Program-made: the position numbers and the translations under genes
Part shown: one piece after another, positions 44,977-54,166 of the stretch
Layout: each line of letters opens with the position of its first letter
Numbering within the stretch: the stretch's first letter is position 1
DNA from: a virus
DNA: 64,000 nucleotides
Virus record (IMG/VR): IMGVR_UViG_3300032307_000117
Coordinates: 1 to 64,000 of that record
Direction: 5' to 3' (one strand)
Notes under the pieces: generated by a model
Told to the model about the DNA's origin: nothing
Seen by the model: only the letters and a program-made list of their open reading frames with translations
Databases searched by the model: none

Positions 44977-47900
44977 GCTAGACTCTAAAAGAACGTTTCT
45001 AAGGACGTTGTATTGATAGTTTTTGAGCCTAAAAGTATTAGAGGTGTTTGTATCTACCTTTAAATCGTCCACAATTATCTTATTTGTTCCAGTGTAAGCC
45101 TTGTAAATGTTAGAGGCATTCAGACCAAGGAAGCTGGCAGACGAGATAACAAGAACATCGTTCCAGGTAAAGGAGTCTAGCCAGTATTCCCAGGTTCTAT
45201 CTAGTGGATCAGTTGTGCTGGACTTAACTCTTAGCCATGGCCTAGACACGGTCACCTGGACCTCCTGGAGGCTTGTAGACTGATAATAGGATACATTGTT
45301 GATAAGAACATCCCCCGTAATTCTAAAGGCTCCCTGGTAGTTCTTAAAGTCGATGGTTTGAGAGAAGCTAATCCCTAGCATAGCCCATTCATCTACAGAG
45401 ATCATAGGGTTCTTGGCAGCATTTCCATTTACATAAAATACTATTCCGTCCTCTACCATTCCAGTATTTGCATTTATAGCGTAGATTCTTCCACGTTTTC
45501 TGTCTGGTTGAGAAGAAACAACGTAGAACTTTATATATGTGCTCCTACCCTGTATCTCAAAGATTTCTCTAGCTTGCTCAGGAAATAGGCCCTGATTCTG
45601 TAGAATAGCCAATTGAGCTGCAATAATTCTATAGTTTGTAGCAAGGTTTTCGTTTATCGGAATAGATAGCCCTCTACTTACTCCAGGCTCTTCTGGACCC
45701 CTAAGCTGAATACCGCTGTTTTTTGTCAGGTATAGGTAGGGTGTGCTGCCCTTGTAAATACTAATTGGATTTCTTTCCTTGTAAGAAAAATATACGCCAT
45801 ATTTCTTGTATGGAAACATCTTTGCTCCAAATCTTGTACCAATCGGATTTGGGGAGACCTCATTAAATGACTGAGAGGCAAGCTGTAGCTTTTTGATTTT
45901 TACTGGCTGTGTCAAAATACCTTCGCTTTGCAGCTCTATGTGAACGACAATTTGTAGGTCATTAAAGTTTATGCCACTTGGCATATAAATGACTGAATTG
46001 TCTACAACCTCATACTTTGTATTAAATATGCTTGAGTCTGGAATAACTATCCCATCGGCTGGCAACAATCTGGTATTTGTAAAAGACTTAAATGGTGCAT
46101 TTGGAGACTGAAGATATTGGAATGTTATGTAGGTCTTTACCAATGCGTCGGATGTGTCATAGTATTGCTGTCCCTCTAGCTCTACCGTTTTTGTCACGGC
46201 TGGGTAATTAATATTGAGCTGAATAAAGTCTAGGTCGTAATAGCTGTCACCATTAACATCTGTGACAAATTTTGCAAAGTATGTAAGTGGCAGGTAATCT
46301 TCCCAATAAGAGTCAGTAGCTATATCTAGGATTAGCTTGTTAAATATTATTTTAGGAACCAGAGTATAGCTTGCTGTATGAGCATCAGTGCTTATTACAG
46401 ATCCAGACTCGTAAGATCCTCCGTCTGTTATTGTTGGCCATTCAGTAGTGTTGTAGCTACCGCCATCAAGATCTGTTAGCTCATTAAATGGGTCTCCGAA
46501 ATCGTTAAAAATATCGTTATAGGGAATAAGGCCATTGTCATTAAAGGCATCGTATATCTTATCTAAGTTTCTTTCCGAACAAATAGCGACCTTATAGATC
46601 TTGCCGCTGAAAGTATTTGTAAGGTCTTTATTGCCACCAACGTATAGTTTTAGCCCATCCTTGTTACCAAAGAATGACAATAGGTTGCCGCCTACTGACT
46701 CTGCAAACCGTTTTATGTCAAAGCCTACGGAAAACTCTGTGCCCTCAACATACTGGTTTGATGTTGTAAGAATATTCTGCTCTGCACCCTGTCCAAATTT
46801 TAGCTTGTATACAACTTCTCTATCTACGAGACTTACTGTCAGGTAATTATTTGTTAGCTCATTTACTAGCTGTAGCAGTACCTGTTCAGATGGGGATGCT
46901 TCCATAAACTTGAATATGCCATATACTGCTTTTGGATCTTGACCTATTAGATTTAGGCTAGGGAACAATATGTGACCCTGTGAGCTATCCCAGTCTGAAT
47001 CTGGCCTAAGGCTTATAAATGTCTTTAGGTCATCTTGGGCAGCTAGGCAATCTGCGTACCAGTCACTACTAGGGTTATTTCTAAATACTATTTCTGGCAA
47101 CGAGTAAGATGGGGAAGACAGTGTGTTGTTTTGTACAGAAACGTTCTCCTGAACTCCCTGACTCCATCTACCAATATCTGGATACAAATAGTTATTTGCA
47201 TAATCTGCAAATGGATAATCTATAAATACAGATGTTCCACTATATGCGGTGTTAATGTTTTCTGGAAATTCCACACCCTGGCCATACACCCACCTTCTTT
47301 TAGCAACAATTGCTGGAACAGAATATGGGTAAAGAGCCACACAGTCTATTTCTATTGGGTCTACGTCATCATATGCATAGAATCCTAACCAGTCTTGGCT
47401 TCTTCCAAACTCGTCAAATTCTTTTGGTAGCTGTAGATTGGCAGTATCTACGTCAAGGAATAGAACTTCTTCTCCGTTTATCATAAGGCTGGCAGAATTA
47501 TTAAGAACTCTAATATTAATAAGCATTGGCCTAAACCATTCCCCGACAAAGTGCGAAGAAAATGCATCTCCAACCTTCAGAGTTATAAACGGCCCATCTA
47601 CATAAAGTCCATCTGTAGATGCTATTGGTCCAAAGATTCTTTTATTTTCTGTAGTATTGGAGTTTAGTCTTAGCCACATCTCCATGGTATATTCTTTATA
47701 TTGACCAACATCATTCAAGAATCCAGATCCAGGAATTATTAAGGATGGACCGTCTGGATTTGGGGAAATCTTTGTAACGCTAGATGCCCCATAAACCAAT
47801 GGTACACCAGAGTTTTTTGCAAACAAAAAGTTATCTTTTGCTAAATAGTATCCAGGCAGATCCTGCAATCCATAAGCCCTTGCTTCAATTCCATGACTCA

Positions 47901-48546
47901 TAGACAGAGCAATATTCTTGTCCGATAAGTCTTCTAAGTCTACCCCCAAAGAGCTTGTGCTAAAGTTCTCTGACCACTGCCCTAGAGTTAATCCATTTAT
48001 CAAAAACGGATACTCTGTAATTTCTGGGGTCGCTTCATATTTAAGCTTAAGAATTATTCTTATTCCCTCAGTGGTTTCTGGGATTTCAAAGGTCTCTGAT
48101 AAAAATATCCAGCGATTAAATATGCTGCTAACAAAGCTCTTTGTTTGTGTAACTGTATCTAGTGTATCTGGATCTGTATACTCGTATCCAAGCTCAAAGC
48201 CACTGACTAGCGGAGTTTCTGGATATACGTATACCCCAATAGAAAATGTGCCAAGATCCTGATTCATTTGTGGTACTGGGAATCCCTCGTTTTTAAAGCA
48301 TACCACTTCTGGATCTGCGGGAGACCCAATAACCCTGCTTACAACACTATTAATAAAAGGCTCGTCAGAAATTGTTTCTGGTCCAGTCGCCTCTCCATTA
48401 ACAATGCCCCATTCGGTTTCATTAAAAAACTGGCGGTCTTGCTCGTTAATAAAAGACACAAAATCTGCCTTGTCATCTAGAGACCATAAAGCCGTAGGAT
48501 GCTCTGCGAACACCTTTTCAGCATAGAGGTTTGATGGAGATGACAT
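44959..48546 (-). CDS. Large virion surface protein, LamG/concanavalin-like
   Basis: The 1195-residue protein is beta-rich with repeated lectin-like segments: TALWSLDDKADFVSF, YTMEMWLRLNSNTTENKRIFGPIASTDG, PSLIIPGSGFLN and SKIYKVAICSERNLDKIYDAF. Patterns such as (M/L)W(L/F)R...G fit LamG-type domains, repeated at least three times. It lies just upstream of the head operon and downstream of the fibre region. A receptor-binding or capsid-associated adhesin is likely. TAAACT ends 6 bases before its ATG; AGGA lies too close to act well. Confidence 0.65.
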   Translation of the reverse strand: MSSPSNLYAEKVFAEHPTALWSLDDKADFVSFINEQDRQFFNETEWGIVNGEATGPETISDEPFINSVVSRVIGSPADPEVVCFKNEGFPVPQMNQDLGTFSIGVYVYPETPLVSGFELGYEYTDPDTLDTVTQTKSFVSSIFNRWIFLSETFEIPETTEGIRIILKLKYEATPEITEYPFLINGLTLGQWSENFSTSSLGVDLEDLSDKNIALSMSHGIEARAYGLQDLPGYYLAKDNFLFAKNSGVPLVYGASSVTKISPNPDGPSLIIPGSGFLNDVGQYKEYTMEMWLRLNSNTTENKRIFGPIASTDGLYVDGPFITLKVGDAFSSHFVGEWFRPMLINIRVLNNSASLMINGEEVLFLDVDTANLQLPKEFDEFGRSQDWLGFYAYDDVDPIEIDCVALYPYSVPAIVAKRRWVYGQGVEFPENINTAYSGTSVFIDYPFADYANNYLYPDIGRWSQGVQENVSVQNNTLSSPSYSLPEIVFRNNPSSDWYADCLAAQDDLKTFISLRPDSDWDSSQGHILFPSLNLIGQDPKAVYGIFKFMEASPSEQVLLQLVNELTNNYLTVSLVDREVVYKLKFGQGAEQNILTTSNQYVEGTEFSVGFDIKRFAESVGGNLLSFFGNKDGLKLYVGGNKDLTNTFSGKIYKVAICSERNLDKIYDAFNDNGLIPYNDIFNDFGDPFNELTDLDGGSYNTTEWPTITDGGSYESGSVISTDAHTASYTLVPKIIFNKLILDIATDSYWEDYLPLTYFAKFVTDVNGDSYYDLDFIQLNINYPAVTKTVELEGQQYYDTSDALVKTYITFQYLQSPNAPFKSFTNTRLLPADGIVIPDSSIFNTKYEVVDNSVIYMPSGINFNDLQIVVHIELQSEGILTQPVKIKKLQLASQSFNEVSPNPIGTRFGAKMFPYKKYGVYFSYKERNPISIYKGSTPYLYLTKNSGIQLRGPEEPGVSRGLSIPINENLATNYRIIAAQLAILQNQGLFPEQAREIFEIQGRSTYIKFYVVSSQPDRKRGRIYAINANTGMVEDGIVFYVNGNAAKNPMISVDEWAMLGISFSQTIDFKNYQGAFRITGDVLINNVSYYQSTSLQEVQVTVSRPWLRVKSSTTDPLDRTWEYWLDSFTWNDVLVISSASFLGLNASNIYKAYTGTNKIIVDDLKVDTNTSNTFRLKNYQYNVLRNVLLESSVTDPA

Positions 48547-48552
48547 ATTCCT

Positions 48553-48558
48553 AGTTTA
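48553..48558 (-). promoter_or_regulatory. Possible -10 box of a leaderless gene (48546)
   Basis: TAAACT ends 6 bases before the ATG, the same spacing as other leaderless candidates in this window. The -35 region is not recognisable. Confidence 0.35.
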
Positions 48559-48586
48559 CCATATCTGCAGTTAATTAATTAAGGTT

Positions 48587-49927
48587 TTACACTTTTACGA
48601 TTGTATCCGATAAAACAACATCGCTTGTTGGTCTTCCGCCTGGGTCTCCGCCAAACAGGGACGGAGGGCTACCTTCCAAAAAAGTGGCATCTGATATTGT
48701 AAGCGATCCATTAGATTCTGAAAATGATCCAGCAACAACAGTAAAAGTCTGCCCCTCCATCTTATAAGATCCTAAAACTGAACCGTCTGTTGGCAATGAC
48801 AAAAGCATGTGTCTTTTGTTTCCAAGATAAGGAAAGGCAGTTGATTGAAGAAGAATTAGGCTGTCTTTTGGAAGCCTTGAGTCTACAGTTTGCAAGTTAC
48901 TAGAAGTAATAGATGCAAGTCTTTGCAATTGCAATGCCCCAGAACTGTTGTACTTTACAAAAAACATAGCGCTTCCAGATGCTCCAGTTACATAGCAGTT
49001 AGACGATGAGTCTACGTGAATTTTATCAAAGCCATATATGTTGGGTCCAAAAAGATTTTTTTGCCAAAGGATGTCCCCCGCTGGACTTAATTTTACTACA
49101 ATTGCTTTGGATGGGCTTCCATTTATTCCAGGGTCTGAAATTAGAAGATAAATATTATTCGAGGGGTCTGTAGCAGTACTAACTGGCATAATTCTAGAGC
49201 CTGCAGGAGAAACTATTAGCTTTTGCCATTGTAGCGTTCCAGAAGAGTTATACTTTGCAATAAGACCTCCCTCTGCCCAACCACTGCCCAAAAAATTTCT
49301 TTGCCTAGCTGCTGGAATAATAATGTTTCCAGAGCTATCTATCGTAGGTGGAACTCCAGCAAAAATACCATCCGCAGATTCGGTACCATTTCCATCTATT
49401 ACAGAGTTGTTTCTCAGCATTCTTTGAAACAAAACGCTTCCAGAATTATTTAATTTAGAAAGAACCATGGCGTTTGGAGACTGAAAACCGCTAAAAATCA
49501 TGTATCTATTTTCTGAAGAATCTAGGCAGTGACCACCCCAAAATCCAGATCCATAAATTATCCTCCACTGCTCTACCCCAGAAGAGTCTCTCCTAGAAAT
49601 ATATGGGCTACTAGAGTTTCTAATGTTTGCTGTGTATATGTTTCCAGAACTAGAAACATTAAATGCGTTTTGATAGAACCACTCTTCTTCAAGAGCTACT
49701 CTGTCAAAAACCTTTGAGAACAAGATTGTTCCACCACTATTATATTTTCTTAAAGATGTTTTAGAGGTATTTCTGTACCATCCACCAACATAAATATTTC
49801 CAGAGGAATCGGCATCAAAGGATTTAATTATAGATTCTTCGACTGGGGAGCCTGGTGATCCTATCAATAGAAACCAGTGCTCTGGATTCCTTTCTCCTTC
49901 TTTAACTACTCCGATTGGGATTCTCAA
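48587..49927 (-). CDS. SBBP-type beta-propeller adhesin
   Basis: The 446-residue protein is built from repeats of about 45-60 residues with the core DSSGNIYVGG: FDADSSGNIYVGGWYR, VSSSGNIYTAN, IDSSGNIIIPAAR, TDPSNNIYLLIS and VDSSSNCYVTGAS, each followed by KYNSSG-like strands. This is the pattern of SBBP (beta-propeller) repeats, here about six blades. It starts with TTG at 49927 after GGAGG, directly after the upstream stop. A surface-binding role is probable. Confidence 0.7.
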   Translation of the reverse strand: MRIPIGVVKEGERNPEHWFLLIGSPGSPVEESIIKSFDADSSGNIYVGGWYRNTSKTSLRKYNSGGTILFSKVFDRVALEEEWFYQNAFNVSSSGNIYTANIRNSSSPYISRRDSSGVEQWRIIYGSGFWGGHCLDSSENRYMIFSGFQSPNAMVLSKLNNSGSVLFQRMLRNNSVIDGNGTESADGIFAGVPPTIDSSGNIIIPAARQRNFLGSGWAEGGLIAKYNSSGTLQWQKLIVSPAGSRIMPVSTATDPSNNIYLLISDPGINGSPSKAIVVKLSPAGDILWQKNLFGPNIYGFDKIHVDSSSNCYVTGASGSAMFFVKYNSSGALQLQRLASITSSNLQTVDSRLPKDSLILLQSTAFPYLGNKRHMLLSLPTDGSVLGSYKMEGQTFTVVAGSFSESNGSLTISDATFLEGSPPSLFGGDPGGRPTSDVVLSDTIVKV

Positions 49928-49929
49928 GA

Positions 49930-50592
49930 CTAGCCTCCGATATCCCCAACAAAATAGTAAACGCCATCTAGCTTAACCAGAGTTGCAGCGGCATATTGAG
50001 AAAAAGTAGCAAGCTTTCCATCCCTAGAATTAATCGTAAGTCCACTGCCAGCAACGGTAATTTTGCCATCTCCAGACTGAATGAAGGTCACAGATTGTCC
50101 ATTTTGCAAAACATCTGGAACTGTTATTGTGATATCAAAAGCTCCAGATCCAATTATAGTGTTTGCATCTGTTGCCTGTAGAGTATACGAGGTAGTCTTG
50201 CTTGTTGTAGTTGTTTCTAGCTGAGTGCTGCTTATGGATATGGAAGACTGATTTATAGATACCGTTTCGCTTTGGGCATCATAAGCTAGTGGGCTTGTTG
50301 CATTAGTTACCCCAGAGGGTCCGTCATCACCTTTTATACCAGTGTCACCTTTTGGTCCTGCTGGACCTGCTGGCCCCAGTGGTCCAACTGGGCCCTGTGG
50401 TCCAACTGGGCCCTGTGGTCCTGGAACACCTTCGGCTACATAGGGAAGGTCTACCCACTCGGTTGCTCCATCTCCAACTTTTAGATTGGTAGTGTCTGAC
50501 TCAAATCCAATTTCACCATCTTCCAGTATTGGATTTGCGGTTTCCCACTGAGCCGCCGTACCACGCCTCTGTCTAGTTCTAACGAAAGTCAT
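49930..50592 (-). CDS. Collagen-like fibre with tropism-type N-terminal domain
   Basis: The 220-residue protein starts with [38 protein letters not shown], the pattern of the short N-terminal domain found in many phage fibres including Mtd-like proteins. A collagen-like run of Gly-Pro-x repeats (about residues 75-95) leads to a beta-rich C-terminal domain ([24 protein letters not shown]). It is a paralogue of the next gene. A ribosome-binding site (AGGAG) is clear. Confidence 0.75.
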   Translation of the reverse strand: MTFVRTRQRRGTAAQWETANPILEDGEIGFESDTTNLKVGDGATEWVDLPYVAEGVPGPQGPVGPQGPVGPLGPAGPAGPKGDTGIKGDDGPSGVTNATSPLAYDAQSETVSINQSSISISSTQLETTTTSKTTSYTLQATDANTIIGSGAFDITITVPDVLQNGQSVTFIQSGDGKITVAGSGLTINSRDGKLATFSQYAAATLVKLDGVYYFVGDIGG

Positions 50593-50604
50593 ATATTTCT
50601 CCTA

Positions 50605-51264
50605 TTAATCCAGATCGCCAAATAAAAAGTAGCTGCCATTTGCTTTTGCTACAGATGCTCCAGCATATTGCATTTTTGTTTTTGGTGAAGTAGCCTTTGT
50701 ATTCAGGGTGATGCCTTGTCCTGTAAACGTTATCTTTTCCGTGCCAGTTTGAATAAAAGTAACCATGTCACCGTCCTGCAGAACATCTGGAACTGTCACA
50801 GTCAATGCTAGTGTCGATGATCCTATAAAAGAGTTGGCATCAGATGCCTGCAGTGTATATGTTGACTGCTTTGTGCTCGTCAAAGACGATACCCGTGATT
50901 CGTTTACTGTGATTGCAGATTGATTAAGGGATAACGCTTTTGTTGTTGAATTGTAAAGAATTGGTGGTTCTACATTTACCGAGCCTGAGTCTCCGATAGG
51001 CCCCTCGTCTCCAATTGGACCTTTTATGCCAACAGGTCCTAGTGGTCCACTTGGTCCCGCTGGACCCTCTGGTCCTAACGAACCAGTTTCTCCTGGCACT
51101 GCGCCACCAACATATGTAAGATTATTCCAGGCTGTTCTGCCATCTCCAAGCTTTAATTTTTTGGTGTCTGTTTCTATGCCTAGCTCACCAGACTCTAAAA
51201 CTGGATTAGTAACGGCCCATTGGGGTGCTGTTCCCCTTCTTTGCAGTAGTCTGCTAAGTGCCAT
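50605..51264 (-). CDS. Collagen-like fibre, paralogue of the neighbouring gene
   Basis: The 219-residue protein has the same three-part plan as 49930-50592: N-terminal RRGTAPQWAVTNPVLESGELGIETDTKKLKLGDG, a Gly-Pro-rich collagen-like middle and a C-terminal domain with TLQASDANSFIGSSTLALTVTVPD. The C-terminal domains align throughout and end in a Phe-x-Gly-Asp motif. The pair is a clear tandem duplication, probably forming different fibres or mixed trimers. AGGAT is a weak ribosome-binding site. Confidence 0.75.
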   Translation of the reverse strand: MALSRLLQRRGTAPQWAVTNPVLESGELGIETDTKKLKLGDGRTAWNNLTYVGGAVPGETGSLGPEGPAGPSGPLGPVGIKGPIGDEGPIGDSGSVNVEPPILYNSTTKALSLNQSAITVNESRVSSLTSTKQSTYTLQASDANSFIGSSTLALTVTVPDVLQDGDMVTFIQTGTEKITFTGQGITLNTKATSPKTKMQYAGASVAKANGSYFLFGDLD

Positions 51265-51281
51265 GAAAAATCCTAATCAGT

Positions 51282-51611
51282 TTAAAATAGTCTATTTTGA
51301 ACTATAGCCTGTATCTCAGCTTCTGAAAATCCGAGCGTAGCTAATTTCTCTCTTGCAGTTCTAGGAGCATTCATAATTTCTAGCTCTGCCTCAGTTAAAT
51401 CTCTTACAATCCAAGTGTGGAACCATTCCCCATTAATCTCTTCTGGCTCCCCAGCTTCAAAGGTCTGTCCAGGCTCTAGTTCTGGAGGATTAGTTTCATT
51501 TACGAATATCCATCCAGCTGGTAGCGGATCTCCGACATTCCATTCTGGATTAAGGATCTGGATATCTCCAGGGTATCTAGGGTATTCATTGTTTGGTGAT
51601 ATGTATGGCAT
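51282..51611 (-). CDS. Small fibre-region protein with Pro/Glu-rich middle
   Basis: The 109-residue protein has aromatic motifs (WNVGDPLPAGWIFVNETNPPELEPGQTFE), WFHTWIV and a C-terminal helix (AREKLATLGFSEAEIQAIVQNRLF). It resembles small chaperones or fibre accessory proteins, similar in style to the 59423 gene. The N-terminal part is Pro-rich. AAGGAG precedes the ATG. Function is unknown. Confidence 0.55.
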   Translation of the reverse strand: MPYISPNNEYPRYPGDIQILNPEWNVGDPLPAGWIFVNETNPPELEPGQTFEAGEPEEINGEWFHTWIVRDLTEAELEIMNAPRTAREKLATLGFSEAEIQAIVQNRLF

Positions 51612-51632
51612 ATAACTCTCCTTGTTAAGACT

Positions 51633-51638
51633 ATTTTA
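51633..51638 (-). promoter_or_regulatory. Possible -10 box downstream of terminator
   Basis: TAAAAT in the context GATAAAATAGTCTTA closely matches the sequence before the 57804 gene (GATAAAATAGCCTTA). It lies between the terminator at 51668 and the AAGGAG site of the 51611 gene. A TTGAAT lies 19 bases upstream, so a promoter is plausible. Confidence 0.4.
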
Positions 51639-51667
51639 TCATACTATAAGTTGTATTATTCAAGTAA

Positions 51668-51702
51668 AATAGCGGAGCAGATTTTAGGTCTGCCCCGCTA
51701 TT
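51668..51702 (-). terminator. Strong hairpin terminator after the fibre gene
   Basis: A 14-bp stem, AATAGCGGAGCAGA with TCTGCCCCGCTATT (one G-U pair on RNA), has a 7-base loop and is followed on the minus strand by TTTACTTG. It follows the stop at 51716 and would end the tail-fibre transcript. Confidence 0.85.
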
Positions 51703-51715
51703 ATCGCAATATTGA

Positions 51716-53317
51716 TTATACTAGTAGCGTTCCTACAGTTGTAATCGTGGCTGCTCCTGTCACGGTAACCCAGACATAAACGTCTGTTCCAGAAACAATA
51801 GCTGAAACTTCTGACAAAGAACCGTTAGTTCCCACAACTCCGTACTCGGTAACTGCAACGTTGTCTGAAGAGTCCAGAGTAAGTAATAGCTTTGAAATTT
51901 CTGTGTGAGATCCAGACTGAACCTTTACCAAGAATTCTGCAGATCGGTATTCTGACTTTAGGAATGTTGCAGCTGCAAGAGATCCAGCCTCAACTGCTTG
52001 GGTTGTAAATGCTACCTGCTTAGCAATCGAATTAATATCTACGGCTAGGTAGGTTGGGGTAGCTGTAGCATCACCAGCAGCAACCAAAGCATCTGAATAT
52101 CCATTGGCAGCAAGCAGTGTAGCTGCATCCTGCTGATCAATGTATTCAACTGTTGTACCAGTACTTGGATCTAGGAACCCATCGATGTAGTTCGTAAGAT
52201 CGCTTACGGCTGTGTCTGTGTATTCCTTAGTTACAGCGTGGTCATTAGCTGTTGGTGTTGCAAGACCAGTAATATTGTTGCTACCCATGGCTAGGTTTCC
52301 AGTCATGGAGTCTCCAGCCTTGCTAACCTTAGTTCCGATGTCAGTTGCTATTGTGGCTGCAAAGTTTTCGTCATCGTTAATAGCTGCGGCTAGCTCATTA
52401 AGGGTATCCAACAAAGCTGGGGCACCGTCAACAAGATTTGCAACTGCAGAATCTACATAAACTTTTGTAGCAGCATCGTTGTCACTGTTTGGAGCACCTA
52501 GATTATTGATGTTCTTAAAGTTAGCATCTAGAGCACTGTCAAGTAAGGTTCCAGACCCAAGAGTCTTGTTTGTAAGAGTCTGGCTGTCTGAGTCACCTAC
52601 AATGTTTCCATTTACTCCGTGGGCAGATGTTGCCTCAGTGTGATTAAGAAGAGAGCCTCCAATTGCACCAGTTGCAAAATCTACATAAGGCTTTGTTGCA
52701 GCAATTTCATAACCTATTCTAACTTCGTAGCCAGCTGCTGGGAAAAGGCTAATGTCGTTAGATGTTGAGCTAATTGCAACCCCATTAACATCGTTAGAAA
52801 ATGCAATGCTAAGGTTAGTTCCAGCATCATCAACAGTCAGCCCAGTTGCTGAAATATCTCCAGCTGCAAAGTCTCCATTTGCATCACGCTGTACAATCTT
52901 GTTTGCAGTGTTAGTTGAGGTGGCAGCTGTCTCTACTGCGTCTACTGCTCTCTGGTCTGTAAAGTACTTGTTAGTTGTGCCTTCATCTAGATCGTCTGTA
53001 GTTGAATCTTCTACACCGTTTTCAGCGGTAATGACTAGACCTTCTTCAGTTCCAGTAATTGATATATTTGTCTGTGTAGACTGTACCAAAAGCTGTGTAG
53101 CTGCTGCTTTAGCTTCTTCGTCTGTATAACCTGGAGCTGCCTCAAAGGTTACTTTTTTCTCTACTGCATCGTATCCTACAGTAATGTTTAAGTTACCGTC
53201 GCCATTTCCAGCGAGAAGGGCATCCTCTGTAATAATGTCTGATCCGTTGATGGTACCATTCTGTCCCTCAACGACTAAACCATGTTTGACCTTAAAGTCT
53301 TTGGTTACTGTTGCCAT
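51716..53317 (-). CDS. Tail fibre protein
   Basis: The 533-residue protein has N-terminal fibre repeats and clear fibre motifs: ATKPYVDFATGAIGG, SDSQTLTNKTLGSGTL, AATKVYVDSAVANL and MTGNLAMGSNNITGLATPTANDHAVTKEYTD. These are common in myovirus and cyanophage fibres. The last ~100 residues align with the 53334 gene (VTEYGVVGTNG against VSEYGVLDNDG). AAGGAG is present. It is the longest fibre in the cluster. Confidence 0.82.
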   Translation of the reverse strand: MATVTKDFKVKHGLVVEGQNGTINGSDIITEDALLAGNGDGNLNITVGYDAVEKKVTFEAAPGYTDEEAKAAATQLLVQSTQTNISITGTEEGLVITAENGVEDSTTDDLDEGTTNKYFTDQRAVDAVETAATSTNTANKIVQRDANGDFAAGDISATGLTVDDAGTNLSIAFSNDVNGVAISSTSNDISLFPAAGYEVRIGYEIAATKPYVDFATGAIGGSLLNHTEATSAHGVNGNIVGDSDSQTLTNKTLGSGTLLDSALDANFKNINNLGAPNSDNDAATKVYVDSAVANLVDGAPALLDTLNELAAAINDDENFAATIATDIGTKVSKAGDSMTGNLAMGSNNITGLATPTANDHAVTKEYTDTAVSDLTNYIDGFLDPSTGTTVEYIDQQDAATLLAANGYSDALVAAGDATATPTYLAVDINSIAKQVAFTTQAVEAGSLAAATFLKSEYRSAEFLVKVQSGSHTEISKLLLTLDSSDNVAVTEYGVVGTNGSLSEVSAIVSGTDVYVWVTVTGAATITTVGTLLV

Positions 53318-53333
53318 TTCTTATCTCCTTATT

Positions 53334-53783
53334 TTATGCCTTTAATCCTATGCGAGCAAAACGCACAGTGATTGGCCTAACTGCAGGATTGGGGGTAACG
53401 ACAAGATTAATATCGCCAGCCTCAGTCCTTGAGACGCTAATGGTTCCAACATCCCCATCATTGTCTAAAACTCCATATTCTGAGACGTTAACATTTGTAC
53501 CGTCGCTTAGTATGGATAATTCTGTAGCAAAAAATTTGTTATCATCATTTGAGGTTTTTGATATAGAAACTAGATACTTAACCATTCTCCAGTCAGATGC
53601 CCTGAATGAATCAACTACCGTTTCGTTTTCTATGCCAAAAATCTCATTTTCGTTATTACCATTAGTGCCTAGATCAGTTGCCTGAGCTGCAAGGGTATCA
53701 ATTAGATTCTTGTAATCATCAGACGTCGGCCTATCGCCTCTCTCAAAACGTGTTTTGAGCGTGGTAATATCAATTTTAGCCAT
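53334..53783 (-). CDS. Short fibre-end protein, paralogous to the fibre C-terminus
   Basis: The 149-residue protein aligns with the C-terminal domain of the 51716 fibre through (S/D)xxRxxxxxVKxxxS, LxxLSDGTNVxVSEYGVxxxDG and a closing beta strand. It has a short helical N-terminus (RPTSDDYKNLIDTL). A TATAAT box ends 6 bases before the ATG, and no ribosome-binding site is seen, so it is a leaderless candidate. It may be a partner subunit or a spare fibre tip. Confidence 0.7.
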   Translation of the reverse strand: MAKIDITTLKTRFERGDRPTSDDYKNLIDTLAAQATDLGTNGNNENEIFGIENETVVDSFRASDWRMVKYLVSISKTSNDDNKFFATELSILSDGTNVNVSEYGVLDNDGDVGTISVSRTEAGDINLVVTPNPAVRPITVRFARIGLKA

Positions 53784-53789
53784 AACGAT

Positions 53790-53795
53790 ATTATA
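53790..53795 (-). promoter_or_regulatory. -10 box of the leaderless 53783 gene
   Basis: TATAAT in GATATAATATCGTT ends 6 bases before the ATG. No -35 hexamer close to consensus is visible. Confidence 0.55.
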
Positions 53796-53808
53796 TCATT
53801 ATTTTATT

Positions 53809-54156
53809 TTATATAGACTGCTGATCCCAAGATATGGTTTCTTCGTTCCATAAATACATACCGCCGTCATTTGGATACGGTGTTGGGGATTCCCACAAAG
53901 CGGTTTCTTCATTTAGTGTCCACGACTCAAAAGGTTTTGGCGATATAAAAGCATCTAAAGCTTCATCATAGGTGTAGCCAACCCCAGCATAGTTTTTACG
54001 ATAGTTACCGTTGTACGAAGTTCTTTTACAGGTCTGCCCCCGAAATTCTCCATACCATACTTCAGGGTGCTTACCCTCAATTAGCTCTGTTTCATCAATT
54101 CCGACGATAACCTCTGTTACGATATTGTCGTTGTCTAGAAATGCATAGTGTGCCAT
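53809..54156 (-). CDS. Short tail-fibre-cassette protein, AxLDxDN family
   Basis: The 115-residue protein starts MAHYAFLDNDNIVTEVIVG and ends with IxPKPFESWTL and GGMYLWNEE. It is a clear paralogue of the 55666 gene, with the same CxxTSYNGNxRKNxAxxGY core. Such proteins occur in many marine and freshwater phages near fibre genes. The function is not known. A tail-fibre accessory role is inferred. AAGGAG precedes the ATG. Confidence 0.65.
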   Translation of the reverse strand: MAHYAFLDNDNIVTEVIVGIDETELIEGKHPEVWYGEFRGQTCKRTSYNGNYRKNYAGVGYTYDEALDAFISPKPFESWTLNEETALWESPTPYPNDGGMYLWNEETISWDQQSI

Positions 54157-54166
54157 TTTTATCTCC

